A DNA stretch of 64,000 nucleotides from Nonomuraea dietziae (GCF_014195505.1 NZ_JACIBV010000003.1:310001-374000); one strand, 5' to 3'; positions 44,594 through 54,113 are shown, counted from the stretch's first letter. Made by a program: numbers and translations. The notes: generated by a model from the letters alone, not told the origin.

Positions 44594-45429
44594 ATGCTCA
44601 AACTCACCAAGGAGCAAGCCCGCCGCCATCGTGAAGCAACCGACCTGATCGACTCCGCCCACACCCTGTCATACGACGAGGTCGAGTTCGTGCTCACCCA
44701 TTGGCAGGAAGCCTCGACCGTCACCAATCCGCTCGACAGCGCGTTCTTCACCTCCGTGCAGATGGCCAAGGACCTCGCGCTGTACGCATCCGGCCCCGCG
44801 TGATCGACCTGTGCGCCGGAATCGGTCACATGAGCTGGGGCTTTGCCTGCCGCTACGACAACGACTGGGATCGCGACAAGCCGCCCCTGCAGCTCGTGTG
44901 CGTCGAGAAGAACCCGCACTACGTCGCCGTTGGCCGGCGTCTGCTGCCTGAGGCCACCTGGATCTGCGGCGATGTATTCGATGTGCTGTCCATGGGCCTG
45001 GGCCGCTTCGACACCGCCCTGGCCAACCCGCCGTTCGGGGGCACCGCACTCAACGGCCGCTCCAGCCCTCGCTACCGCGGCCCCCTGTTGGAGTACCACG
45101 TCATCGACCTGGCCGCGCACCTGGCGCGGCTGGGGGTCTTCATCATCCCGCAGGCCTCGGCGTCCTACCTCTACAGCGGCGTTCCGCGGACCGAACGCAA
45201 CACCTTCCCTCGCCTGCAGCAGTTCATCCGCCAGACCGGCATCGAGCTCGGTTCGAGCGCGATCGACGCCACCTACTACCTCGACGAATGGCATGGCGTA
45301 CGGCCCAGCGTCGAACTGGTCCGGGCCGACTTCAGCGAAGCCGGACATCCCGCCTCACAACCTGCGCGACCGGCTGTCCCTGAGCCCGCCAAGGCCACGA
45401 AGCCAGGCATGCCTGACCCGCTGTTCTAA
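44594..45429 (+). CDS. DNA N6-adenine methyltransferase-like protein, one frameshift
   Basis: ATG 44594 (ggagg Shine-Dalgarno) gives MLKLTKEQARRHREATDLID, then FTSVQMAKDLALYASGP. One C is missing from 44794-44797, after which the other frame continues RVIDLCAGIGHMSWGF (SAM motif I), NPHYVAVGRRLLPEATW, TALANPPFGG (motif IV, NPPF) and PRYRGPLLEYHVIDLA. Corrected length 278 residues. NPPF is typical of N6-adenine methylases. It is solitary, with no restriction enzyme visible; it could protect or mark element DNA. Confidence 0.8.
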
Positions 45430-45852
45430 CCAGCCGGTCGCGCTGGCGCGCCGCTGCTCATTGCCCACGGACCGGCGGCGGGCCCGGCCCGGTGCCGTGC
45501 ACCTGCCGTACCGCCCGAGCTCGTTCGCGAGTCGTGGGGGCCACAGTCGGTCCGCCACCACATACGCCCACCCCCTGGCACCCGCGGATCCGGCCAAGCC
45601 CGCCGACGACCAGGCGCAGCTCGGCGACGTCGGCGGTCACGTTAGGGATTGGGCATCAGCTCGGCGTCGAATAGCCCCGCCTTTGGGAGCCGTGGCCCGG
45701 CGGCTGGCTGAACGAGGGGGGCGGTGACTGGCCACCGCCACGCGCTCGCTGCAACAGGCAGCTTCCCTTCACGCACAGTCGCACCGGACAGTTAACGGAC
45801 TGTGGAGCCCCGAGACCTGGGCGCCTCGCCTTCGGTGCCCCCGCTGCTATTA
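45430..45852. other. Gene-poor stretch before IS-B
   Basis: No gene supported. Sequence continues after the IS with a coding-like fragment (about 46955-47060, ACAERNAVGRYWAGQSRHLP), so IS-B may have inserted in or next to an old gene. Confidence 0.35.
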
Positions 45853-45925
45853 GGGCGCGTATTGGGTCGTGATCAATGTGTCGATTCGCCCTCACGGTGA
45901 GGCCTGGACCGGTAGACCTTGTCCC

Positions 45926-46929
45926 GTGACGCGAGTGCAGTTGACGGACGCGGAGTGGGAGTTCATCGGGCCGTACCTGCCGATCGGCGAGTACGGCCCC
46001 TATCCCGAACGCCTGCGGCAGCAGTTCGAGGGTGTGATCTGGCGGTTCAGGACCGGCGGACAGTGGCGGGAGATGCCGCAGGAGTTCGGTGCCTGGTCGA
46101 CCGTCCACAACCGCTTCCGGCAATGGCGTGACGCCGGCGTCTTCGAGGCCATGCTGGAGGGTCTGATCGCGGAAGCGGCGAAGCGGGGTGAGGTGAACCT
46201 GTCCCTGGTCGGCGTCGACTCGACCACCGCGCGTGCTCGCCACGATGCGGCCGGGATGCACCTGGGCGAGGACGTCTTCGGCGTATTGGAGAAGGCAGCT
46301 GCCGAGGCGGAGAAGGCCAGGTCAAAAGGGGCGGTCTCGAAGAACAAGACGGACAGGACGCCGAGATCGATCCCGAGCGGGAGGAGCGACGACGTGTCCG
46401 GCGCCGGCGAAAACTCCGGCTGAAGGCCGCCCTGCTGGGGCGCTCCAGGGGCGGGCAGAGCAGCAAAGTTCACCTGGCCGCCGACCGCAAGTGCCGCCCG
46501 TTGGCGTTCGTGCTGACCGCGGGCCAGGCCGCGGACAGCCCACAGTTCATCCCCGTGTTGGGGAAGATACGGGTCCGCGTCCCCGTCGGTCGTCCCCGCA
46601 CCCGGCCGGACGCGGTCGCCGCCGACAAGGCCTACTCCTCCCGCGGCAACCGGGCCCACCTGCGCAGACGCGGGATCAAGGCAGTGGTTCCGGAGAAGAG
46701 AGATCAGGCCGCCAACCGGAGGAAGAAGGGCTCCGCGGGCGGTCGGCCTGTCAGTCACGACGCCGACCTCTACCGGGAGAGGAACACCGTCGAGCGCCTG
46801 ATCAACAAGCTCGAGGCCTGGCGAGGCGTAGCGACCCGATACGACAAGACCCCAGCCAGCTACCTCGCCGGCCTCCATCTGCACGCCTCGATGATCTGGG
46901 TCAAGGACCTCACCCGGACCACCCGTTGA
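45926..46929 (+). CDS. IS-B transposase, joined by a probable -1 frameshift
   Basis: The first frame (GTG 45926; LTDAEWEFIGPYLPIG, RFRTGGQWREMPQEFG, VGVDSTTARARHDAAG with the first Asp) ends at 46423. The second frame continues LKAALLGRSRGGQSSKVHLA, DAVAADKAYSSRGNRAHLRR (second Asp) and NTVERLINKLEAWRGVATRY (Glu) to 46929. The overlap contains A_AAA_GGG at 46324-46330 in the right phase for a -1 slip, giving a fusion of about 334 residues. Typical IS5-type DDE enzyme; probably functional. Confidence 0.82.
46324..46330 (+). promoter_or_regulatory. Slippery heptamer of IS-B
   Basis: AAAAGGG in the X_XXY_YYZ phase of the first transposase frame, where a -1 slip connects both frames. No stimulatory structure was worked out. 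Confidence 0.5.
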
Positions 46930-47054
46930 TCACGACTCGATACGCGCCCTAAGCCTCGCCACCCTACGCGCTTGCGCCGAGCGTAACGCGGTCGGCCGGT
47001 ACTGGGCGGGGCAGTCCCGGCACCTGCCCGGGTTTATCAGCGGCCCTTCACTCC

Positions 47055-47096
47055 GGAAGGCCAAGCCGCTTCGCGGTCGCCTACGGCGAGCCTTCC
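47055..47096. repeat. Hairpin repeat R1, copy B
   Basis: Same palindrome as 20519-20564: GGAAGGCcaAGCCG ... CGGCgaGCCTTCC with shared loop sequence gcggtcgccta. Intergenic, before the 47183 gene. Confidence 0.65.
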
Positions 47097-47182
47097 TCCA
47101 CTCCCGGGACCGCGGATGCGGCAACTCCCAGGCGCCGGGACCACCCCGCCGCCAGCACCCCGGTGCACATGGGAGGTAGACG

Positions 47183-47503
47183 ATGACGTACCCCGACGCG
47201 CAGCTGTCCGACGAGATCGAGGACCTCAGCTTCACCGACGACCCAGCCCGGTTCGACCTCACGCGCCCCGGCGACCTGCTACTCGCGGCCGGCCGCATCC
47301 TCGCCGCCATCCACCTTAAGAAGCCGATCGAGATCGCTCAGGTTGATCGCGACCGTGCCTGGCCGACCAGCCCGGCCTACGTACCTCGGGAGGTCAGGAT
47401 CAGCTGGAATGCCCTCAACCACCGCTGGCTGCTGATGGTCATCCGGGACAGCGACGGCATGCCCATCACCTACGGCCCGGTCGTGCAGATCACGCACGCG
47501 TAG
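47183..47503 (+). CDS. Hypothetical protein
   Basis: 106 residues from ATG 47183 (gggagg Shine-Dalgarno). MTYPDAQLSDEIEDLSFTDD, LLLAAGRILAAIHLKKPIEI, VRISWNALNHRWLLMVIRDS. Compact alpha/beta protein with no recognised motif. Intact. Confidence 0.55.
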   Translation: MTYPDAQLSDEIEDLSFTDDPARFDLTRPGDLLLAAGRILAAIHLKKPIEIAQVDRDRAWPTSPAYVPREVRISWNALNHRWLLMVIRDSDGMPITYGPVVQITHA

Positions 47504-47741
47504 CCGATCGACGCAGCGCCCCGACTGGCCAATGCAGCCAGCGGTAGCAAGCCCACCTGGAGACCGGCGAGGAGCACTAGGCCCGCCTCCTCCAGGTGGG
47601 CCACAGCGTCGGCTCTAGCGGAGCAGCGGGCCAGCCTCTGCCATCGCTTGACCTAAGCCCTTTGTCCGCGTCTTGCACGTGCGCATTGGGAGGTGGTCAA
47701 GCCCGATCACCCACCCACTCACCCACGAAAAGGAGAGTCTC

Positions 47742-48317
47742 ATGCTGCCTGAGGTCAAGGCATACTTCGACGCCATCAGGGACAGGAGCTACCACATAGA
47801 GCACGACCGCGTCTACCGGGAGCACCCCGTCCCGGCGTGGGACCACACCATGCCTCCGGACCAGATCGAGGCGTACTTCGAGGCTGAGGGCAAGCGGACT
47901 GCCGCCTTGCAGGCGCTGGAGTCGGCGCACAAGAAGAAGCAGGCCGACGCGTACCAGGACCTGATGAAGTCCGAGAGTGCACTGGTGCGCTTCCTGCTCA
48001 CCGATCCGGAGGTTCGGAGCTACTCCGACCACGCGGAGGTCGTGCTGAAGGCTCTGCCGATGACTCGTGAGGAAATGGAGGACTTCGGCAACCAGCGGGG
48101 CTGGTGCAGCGAGTTCGGGCGCTTGCTCGAGCGCGCGGAGAAGGCTGGCGTCCTGCCTGAGCCGGTCCCGGACCTGGCGGACATCGACGCGCTCGTGAAC
48201 GATCTTCAGGACCTGTACGGCACGAGTGCCCGCCGCCTCCGCCCCATCATCATCAAGCACCTTGCGGCCATCATCGCCAGCGCCACTGCCAGGGCCGCTC
48301 AGGAGGCGACGGCGTAG
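47742..48317 (+). CDS. Helical hypothetical protein
   Basis: 191 residues from ATG 47742 (aaaaggaga Shine-Dalgarno). Long helices (DQIEAYFEAEGKRTAALQAL, SAHKKKQADAYQDLMKSESA, ARRLRPIIIKHLAAIIASAT). No signal peptide. Terminated by a perfect palindrome at 48333. Not recognised. Confidence 0.6.
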   Translation: MLPEVKAYFDAIRDRSYHIEHDRVYREHPVPAWDHTMPPDQIEAYFEAEGKRTAALQALESAHKKKQADAYQDLMKSESALVRFLLTDPEVRSYSDHAEVVLKALPMTREEMEDFGNQRGWCSEFGRLLERAEKAGVLPEPVPDLADIDALVNDLQDLYGTSARRLRPIIIKHLAAIIASATARAAQEATA

Positions 48318-48332
48318 CCGACGAGCGAGCAC

Positions 48333-48362
48333 GGGTGGTGGACGGTCGACCGTCCACCACCC
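48333..48362 (+). terminator. Perfect 30 bp palindrome, terminator-like
   Basis: GGGTGGTGGACGGT-CG-ACCGTCCACCACCC, 16 bases after the stop codon at 48317. Perfect symmetry without a loop makes it either a very strong terminator or a protein-binding site. Confidence 0.65.
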
Positions 48363-48541
48363 CGCGGCACCTGTCGATGACGCGCGTTCGGGCACGCCGC
48401 CTTGCCGCGCGCCACGACAAGATCCTCGTGTGCCTCTTGCGCCTGGGGTTGCACTCGCCCAGACATCGCGCGGCGCTCCCACGGCTCTGCCGCTGTTACG
48501 AGCCCCCGCCGCCTGTTCGGACATACATCACCGGAGGACGC

Positions 48542-48725
48542 GTGCAACGCTTCGAGTACCGTAGGGCGCTTCTCAACTCGTCAGCCGTCGACCTGGATGG
48601 TGCTCAACGAGCACGGCAGAGAAGGCTGGGAACTGGTCGGGGCAGTGCCTTGCGCAGGGGCTGACGACCGCGCTGTCTGGGTCTTCAAGCGGCCAGTGGA
48701 GCTGTATGGCTGGGCTCCCGCTTAA
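48542..48725 (+). CDS. DUF4177-like small protein, frameshifted
   Basis: GTG 48542 (ggagga Shine-Dalgarno) gives VQRFEYRRALLN. A one-base shift near 48580 leads to STWMVLNEHGREGWELVGAV and VWVFKRPVE. The pattern WEY...LN..G..GWELV.......haiFKRP is DUF4177. About 60 residues. IS-A copy 2 inserted at its very stop codon; a stop is still formed at the joint. Function unknown. Confidence 0.55.
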
Positions 48726-49618
48726 AGGTCCTAACAAAATGATCTAGAGCCGTGTCCCATGGGATCGCTGATCGTTGATCTCGGCGTGAAGAAGGGCGAG
48801 CAACTGCCGTGGATTGTGCCGGACAGCCTGTGGGAGCGGATCGAACCTCTACTGCCGAAGGTAGAGCGGCGTCATCGACATCCCGGCCGTAAACGGTTGG
48901 ACGATCGGCTTGCTCTGCAGGGCATCTTGTTCGTGCTCTACACCGCGATCCCGTGGGAGTTCCTGCCCCAGGAGCTCGGCTTCGGCTCGGGCATGACCTG
49001 CTGGCGTCGGTTGCGCGACTGGCACCAGGCCGGCGTGTGGGACAGGCTGCACCAGCTGCTGCTGGCCGAGCTGCACGCCGCCGGCCAGCTGGACTGGTCC
49101 AAGGCGGTGGTCGACAGCTCCCACGTCCGGGCGCTCAAGGGCGGCCCAAAACCGGGCCGAGCCCGGTCGATCGCGCCAAGCCGGGCTCGAAACACCACGT
49201 CATCACCGACGGAGGCGGCATCCCCCTCGCCGTGTCTCTGACCGGCGGCAACCGCAACGACGTCACCCAGCTCATGCCGCTGATCAAGGCCATCCCGCCG
49301 GTGCGGGGTCGCGTAGGGCGGCCCCGCAAGAGGCCCGACTGCCTGTACGCCGACCGCGGCTACGACCATGACAAGTACCGCCGCCTGGTCTGGCGCACCG
49401 GCATCAAACCCATCATCGCCCGCCGCGGCACTCCGCACGGCTCTGGCCTGGGCATCCACCGCTGGGTCGTAGAACGCACGATCGCGCTCCTGCACTGGTT
49501 TCGCCGCCTGCGAATCCGCTGGGAGATCCGCGACGACATCCACGAAGCGTTCATGACACTTGCCGCCGCGATCATCTGCTGGCGACGCCTTGTCCGCTGA
49601 TCTTTCTGTTAGGACCAC
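48725..49618 (+). mobile_element. IS-A copy 2
   Basis: 894 bp with the same ends as copy 1; target duplication TTA at 48722-48724 and 49619-49621. Same orientation as copies 1 and 3, and no difference noticed on reading. Confidence 0.92.
48759..49600 (+). CDS. IS-A transposase (copy 2), -1 frameshift fusion
   Basis: Identical in reading to copy 1: first frame 48759-49241, second frame to 49600, slip site CCCAAAA at 49145-49151. Confidence 0.86.
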
Positions 49619-49889
49619 TTAGCCCCACGCGTTCCGCTTGGGCCACATAGAGCGGTCTGCCGCGCTCCGTGGCGGGCCGCTCTTCGAGCGGCGGTAATGG
49701 ACCGGCTTCGCCGGGCGCTTTCCTGAAAGGCGGAAATTGACTGAAGGCGCTTCCTTTCAAGATCGCGGCCCGCTTTCGCGGAGCAAGTTAGTACAAAACT
49801 CGGAGTAAACGGGCGAATCGGGGGATTCGCTGGTTACAGTCCCTTCTGACACAAGCGAAAAGTGTTGTGTCCGGAGGCAAGTCAAGGCT
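49619..49889. promoter_or_regulatory. Hairpin-rich region upstream of mobC, candidate oriT
   Basis: Non-coding, lower GC, with several inverted repeats: CCGCTC-ttc-GAGCGG near 49677-49691, CGAATC-ggg-GATTCG near 49813-49828, and further arms at 49760-49785. oriT sites of MobC/MobA systems normally lie in such a region directly 5' of mobC. The nick site was not identified. Confidence 0.45.
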
Positions 49890-50300
49890 TTGGCCAGGAC
49901 GGAGCTGGTCGCGTTGGCACGACGACGGGGACGCGCGGATTCGCCGCGCGACAACCGCGTCGGACCGTTATTTCTGACTGACCGGGAGCTGGCTGCCCTC
50001 AAACTCGCCGCCCAGCGTGAAGGGCTGGATGTGGGCGCGTTCGCGGCGCTGGCGGCGGTGTCGGTGGCCGAACAGCAGCTGACGATCGTCCCGCTGGATC
50101 GCCGTCAGGAGATGGCCGAGCTTGTCCAGACCCGGGTGGTCCTCAACCGGATCGGCAACAACCTCAACCAGGTGGCACGCGCGCTCAACAGTGGAGACGA
50201 AGCGCCCGAGGCCGACGCTGTTCTCCAGTTGGTGGGCCGCGCGATCCGACGGGTCGAGGCGGCTGCTGACCAGATCGCCAAGAGCCGGAGCCGGGCGTGA
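49890..50300 (+). CDS. mobC: MobC-type relaxosome accessory protein
   Basis: 136 residues from TTG 49890 (ggagg upstream). The N-terminal basic region and ribbon-helix-like segment (VGPLFLTDRELAALKLAAQR) are followed by the MobC signature AELVQTRVVLNRIGNNLNQV and ARALNSG. MobC binds oriT and helps the relaxase melt the nick region. The stop overlaps the relaxase start (GTG 50297), the classical mobC-mobA arrangement. Confidence 0.9.
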   Translation: MARTELVALARRRGRADSPRDNRVGPLFLTDRELAALKLAAQREGLDVGAFAALAAVSVAEQQLTIVPLDRRQEMAELVQTRVVLNRIGNNLNQVARALNSGDEAPEADAVLQLVGRAIRRVEAAADQIAKSRSRA

Positions 50301-52765
50301 TCGCCAAAGTGCTGAAAGGCTCCCGGACCTACGGCCTGCTGCGGTACCTGTTCGGGCCCGGCCGGCACGAGGAGCACACCAACCCGCACATGGTCGCCGC
50401 CTGGGATCTCCATGAAGCCGATCCCGCAGCGGAGCCCGAGCATCTACGTGACGCCGCCCTGTACACGCTGGCGCAGCACCTGGACCGCCCGCTCGAGTAC
50501 GCCGCTGGCACGATTGCCCAGCACGTGTGGCACACCTCCGTCCGGCTGGCGCCGGGTGACCCGCTGCTCAGCGACGAGCAGTGGGCGCACATCGCGCGCC
50601 GCATCGTGGTCGCCGGCGGCCTGTCGTCAGAAGGGGACGACCAGGGGTGTCGGTGGGTGGCGGTCCGGCATGCCGACGACCACATCCACATCGTGGGCAC
50701 GCTGGTGCGCCAGGACGGTGCACAACCTCGGCTGCACGGCGACTTCTACCGGCTGCGGGAGGAGTGCCGCGTGCTGGAGCGTGAGCTCGGCATCCGCGTC
50801 ACCGCCGAAGCCGACCGTACGGCAGCGCCGGCGCCCAAGCGTGCTGAGCGGGCCAAGGCGCACCGGGTCCTTCGGGACAGGCTGTCATCCCGGGAGCAAC
50901 TCGAGGTCCGGGTCCGGCGGATCGCCGTGGAGGCGACCGGCGAGGCGGACTTCATCAAGCGGCTGCGCGCGGCGAGGGTGCTGGTCAAGCTGCGCGAGCT
51001 GCCCTCCGGCGACGTTGGGGGCTACGCCGTCGCGCTGCCCGGCGATGTGGCTCCAGGGGGGAAGCCGGTCTGGTATTCCGGCTCACGGCTGGCGCCCGAT
51101 CTGTCTCTGCCGCGTGTGCGGCAGCGCTGGGAAGCGATGCCCGCTGCGGCGGTCAGGGACCGAGCAGGCCGGACGCGATCAGGAGCGGCGTCTGCGGGCG
51201 CCAAGCAGGTGCGGATCGCCGCCTGGCAGGAGGCCGCTGCAGCGATTGGGGATGCTACTGCGGTGCTGAGGCGGTCGGATGCGCCGGAGGCCGCGGCTGC
51301 GGCAGCTGCCCTGGCGGATCTGCTGACCGCCGCGGCGAGCCGATCGCCGGCCTCGGTACGGCGCGAGCTGGAGGTGGCGGCTCGGCATATGGAGCGGCTG
51401 GGCCGTGAGCCGTGGCGCGAGATGAACCAGGCCGCGACGCGCACGCGGGGCGCGCTGCGGATGGTGTTGCAGGCCGGTGGCATGCTGGGCCGCTCCGACG
51501 AGAACGCCGTAGTGATGGCTTTCGTGGTCGCGGCCGTGCTGGCCGCACAGGCACTCCACGGCCGGATGCTGGCACGGCGCAAGTACGCCCATGCCCGGAT
51601 TGCGGGGCTGGCCGCCGCGCGCCTGCAGTACGCGGCCGAGTTGCTCGGCGCCCGCCCGCGGGCACGGGCCGATCACGCGGCCGCGCGTCGACCAGAGTTG
51701 CAGCAGGCGCTGCGGAGCACGGTGGCCGGGCGCGCAGACGCCGAGGCCATCCTGCGCGGGCCCGAGTGGCCGGCACTGGCCGGGCTGCTCCGCCGCATCG
51801 CACAGCTCGGCCATGATCCCGCCACGGTGGTGGCCGAGGTGGTCAGTTGGCGGCCGCTGCGCGACGATCCCAAGAGTCCTGCGCGGCGCGACGCCCAGGT
51901 CATCATGTGGCGGCTGGAGAGTTGGATGGCGGGTCAGGTGAGGGTGCCCGCCGCCGAACGCTCCGCCGTCCGCGCTGCGGCACGTCCTGCCGCAGGCTCG
52001 CCCCGTCGGCCGTCGACGTTCGCGCCGGACGCGTTCCTGGAACCGAGTCGGCTGCGTGAGCTCGTCCGTACTGCCGTGCGCGGGCACGTCGACGTCGACC
52101 TGCTGGTGAACGATCAGAGCTGGCCGCGGTTGGCCGCGGTGCTCACCGAGATCGGCTGGGCGGGCCACGATGTCGAACGGGCTCTGCGCACGGTTGTCAC
52201 GGAGCGGCCCTTGCGCAGGGATCCAACCAGCCCTTCTCGCAGCGACGCCCAGGTGCTGACGTGGCGATTGCGTCGCTGGCTTGAGGAGGTCCCGGCCGCG
52301 CCGGACACGCACCGCGCGCAGCGACGTTCTTCGCGGCTCGTGACCGAGCCCAATGCGACCGCCGATGCCGGCGCTGTTGCCGCTTCCGCCGCCGAGCAGA
52401 CCATCATCCGGCCCGGCGACGATCGGGTCTTTCAGCGCGCGGTGGTCGCCGTGGTGGAATCTCAGACGTGCTCACCGGAGCGTCTGGAGCGGGCGCTGTG
52501 GGTGCGACCGGACAAGGCCAAGGACCTGGTGCGCTTGCTCGGCGAGCGCGGAATCGTCGTCGCTGGCGGCGACGGCGGATACCGTGTGCTGGTCGGCGTC
52601 GATCATCTGCCCGCCCTGCGGGAGGCACTGGCCGAACGGTCGTCGCGGGCGGCGCAGCTGTCCTCATCCACCGCACGCTCGAGGCCGACGCGGACGGACA
52701 AGCCCGCTCCCTCGTCGCCGCCCGGGGAAGCCCCGCCGATGCGGCGACGCCCCGGCGCGCGCTAG
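50297..52765 (+). CDS. Relaxase/mobilization nuclease (MobA/VirD2-like)
   Basis: 822 residues from GTG 50297. The N-terminal relaxase domain includes MIAKVLKGSRTYGLLRYLFG, HVWHTSVRLAPGDPLLSDEQ, and the metal-binding WVAVRHADDHIHIVGTLVRQ (RHADDHIHI), with a catalytic Tyr expected near the N-terminus (Y12 or Y17). It is followed by an RLREECRVLERELG helix and a long Arg/Ala-rich C-terminal part with two related segments (AEAILRGPEWPALAGLLRRI and NDQSWPRLAAVLTEIG, each followed by a similar RDDPKSPARRDAQV-like stretch). The enzyme nicks oriT and pilots ssDNA. No coupling protein or T4SS is visible, so the element would be mobilizable, not self-transmissible. Confidence 0.92.
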   Translation: MIAKVLKGSRTYGLLRYLFGPGRHEEHTNPHMVAAWDLHEADPAAEPEHLRDAALYTLAQHLDRPLEYAAGTIAQHVWHTSVRLAPGDPLLSDEQWAHIARRIVVAGGLSSEGDDQGCRWVAVRHADDHIHIVGTLVRQDGAQPRLHGDFYRLREECRVLERELGIRVTAEADRTAAPAPKRAERAKAHRVLRDRLSSREQLEVRVRRIAVEATGEADFIKRLRAARVLVKLRELPSGDVGGYAVALPGDVAPGGKPVWYSGSRLAPDLSLPRVRQRWEAMPAAAVRDRAGRTRSGAASAGAKQVRIAAWQEAAAAIGDATAVLRRSDAPEAAAAAAALADLLTAAASRSPASVRRELEVAARHMERLGREPWREMNQAATRTRGALRMVLQAGGMLGRSDENAVVMAFVVAAVLAAQALHGRMLARRKYAHARIAGLAAARLQYAAELLGARPRARADHAAARRPELQQALRSTVAGRADAEAILRGPEWPALAGLLRRIAQLGHDPATVVAEVVSWRPLRDDPKSPARRDAQVIMWRLESWMAGQVRVPAAERSAVRAAARPAAGSPRRPSTFAPDAFLEPSRLRELVRTAVRGHVDVDLLVNDQSWPRLAAVLTEIGWAGHDVERALRTVVTERPLRRDPTSPSRSDAQVLTWRLRRWLEEVPAAPDTHRAQRRSSRLVTEPNATADAGAVAASAAEQTIIRPGDDRVFQRAVVAVVESQTCSPERLERALWVRPDKAKDLVRLLGERGIVVAGGDGGYRVLVGVDHLPALREALAERSSRAAQLSSSTARSRPTRTDKPAPSSPPGEAPPMRRRPGAR

Positions 52766-52849
52766 CTACCCGCCGCACACGAGCCACCCGATAGAGAATC
52801 TACAACGTAAAGGCGCAGCCTTTGCGCACCCTCCAACGGGACGCTTCGC

Positions 52850-53130
52850 CTGTTTGACCGGCTGGTGCGCGGCATCGTCGCCTACGAGGAAGAGCACCCG
52901 GACGAGGTGCGGTGGCCGGGGGCGCAGTGGCGGGCGACGTGCCGCAAATCGTGCCGATGGTCAGCCTCGACAACGTCTTCGGCGCCGAGCAGTTGGCCGA
53001 GTGGGCGGCCTCGGTGGATGCCGCATCGGCCGCCCGGCGGGTATGGAGCCCAAGCTCGACGGCCTGGCCATCGCCGCGCGCTATCTCCGCGCACGAGGCC
53101 CCTGTTCTGAAGCCTCCAACCACCCATCCG
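52850..53130 (+). pseudogene. NAD-dependent DNA ligase remnant 1 (domain Ia to KxDG)
   Basis: Three successive frames read FDRLVRGIVAYEEEHPDEV, then GAVAGDVPQIVPMVSLDNVF and GAEQLAEWAASVDAA, then EPKLDGLAIAARYLRARG, i.e. the end of LigA domain Ia and the start of the adenylation domain with the active-site Lys in KLDG. Start, most of the adenylation domain, OB fold and BRCT are missing. A similar but complementary remnant lies at 55831-56356. Confidence 0.75.
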
Positions 53131-53168
53131 GGTGTGCGGACCAATCCAACCGAGAGGAGGTGATTCAC

Positions 53169-53219
53169 ATGCCGCCCAGCACTGAGCAGGAGTTCGGGAC
53201 GGTTCGAGAGGACCACTAA
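53169..53219 (+). CDS. 16-residue open reading frame with a strong ribosome site
   Basis: gagaggagg followed by ATG 53169 encodes MPPSTEQEFGTVREDH and TAA. IS-A copy 3 sits exactly at the stop (target TAA), and the stop is retained on both sides. A perfect terminator follows after the IS at 54132. Could be a leader peptide, a toxin-sized peptide or the start of a lost gene; no basis to choose. Confidence 0.35.
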   Translation: MPPSTEQEFGTVREDH

Positions 53220-54113
53220 AAGGTCCTAACAAAATGATCTAGAGCCGTGTCCCATGGGATCGCTGATCGTTGATCTCGGCGTGAAGAAGGGCGAGCAACT
53301 GCCGTGGATTGTGCCGGACAGCCTGTGGGAGCGGATCGAACCTCTACTGCCGAAGGTAGAGCGGCGTCATCGACATCCCGGCCGTAAACGGTTGGACGAT
53401 CGGCTTGCTCTGCAGGGCATCTTGTTCGTGCTCTACACCGCGATCCCGTGGGAGTTCCTGCCCCAGGAGCTCGGCTTCGGCTCGGGCATGACCTGCTGGC
53501 GTCGGTTGCGCGACTGGCACCAGGCCGGCGTGTGGGACAGGCTGCACCAGCTGCTGCTGGCCGAGCTGCACGCCGCCGGCCAGCTGGACTGGTCCAAGGC
53601 GGTGGTCGACAGCTCCCACGTCCGGGCGCTCAAGGGCGGCCCAAAACCGGGCCGAGCCCGGTCGATCGCGCCAAGCCGGGCTCGAAACACCACGTCATCA
53701 CCGACGGAGGCGGCATCCCCCTCGCCGTGTCTCTGACCGGCGGCAACCGCAACGACGTCACCCAGCTCATGCCGCTGATCAAGGCCATCCCGCCGGTGCG
53801 GGGTCGCGTAGGGCGGCCCCGCAAGAGGCCCGACTGCCTGTACGCCGACCGCGGCTACGACCATGACAAGTACCGCCGCCTGGTCTGGCGCACCGGCATC
53901 AAACCCATCATCGCCCGCCGCGGCACTCCGCACGGCTCTGGCCTGGGCATCCACCGCTGGGTCGTAGAACGCACGATCGCGCTCCTGCACTGGTTTCGCC
54001 GCCTGCGAATCCGCTGGGAGATCCGCGACGACATCCACGAAGCGTTCATGACACTTGCCGCCGCGATCATCTGCTGGCGACGCCTTGTCCGCTGATCTTT
54101 CTGTTAGGACCAC
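53220..54113 (+). mobile_element. IS-A copy 3
   Basis: 894 bp, same ends; target duplication TAA at 53217-53219 and 54114-54116. Inserted at a stop codon between a mini-ORF and a terminator. Confidence 0.92.
53254..54095 (+). CDS. IS-A transposase (copy 3), -1 frameshift fusion
   Basis: Same reading as copies 1 and 2: first frame 53254-53736, second to 54095, slip site at 53640-53646. Confidence 0.86.

Larger units (their letters stand above)
45853..46949 (+). mobile_element. IS-B, complete IS5-like element (1097 bp)
   Basis: Ends GGGCGCGTATTGGGTCGTGA (left) and the complement of 46930-46949 (right, GGGCGCGTATCGAGTCGTGA) differ at two positions. It is flanked by TA on both sides. A 3' fragment of a second copy lies at 56979-57562 in the opposite orientation. 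Confidence 0.85.
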
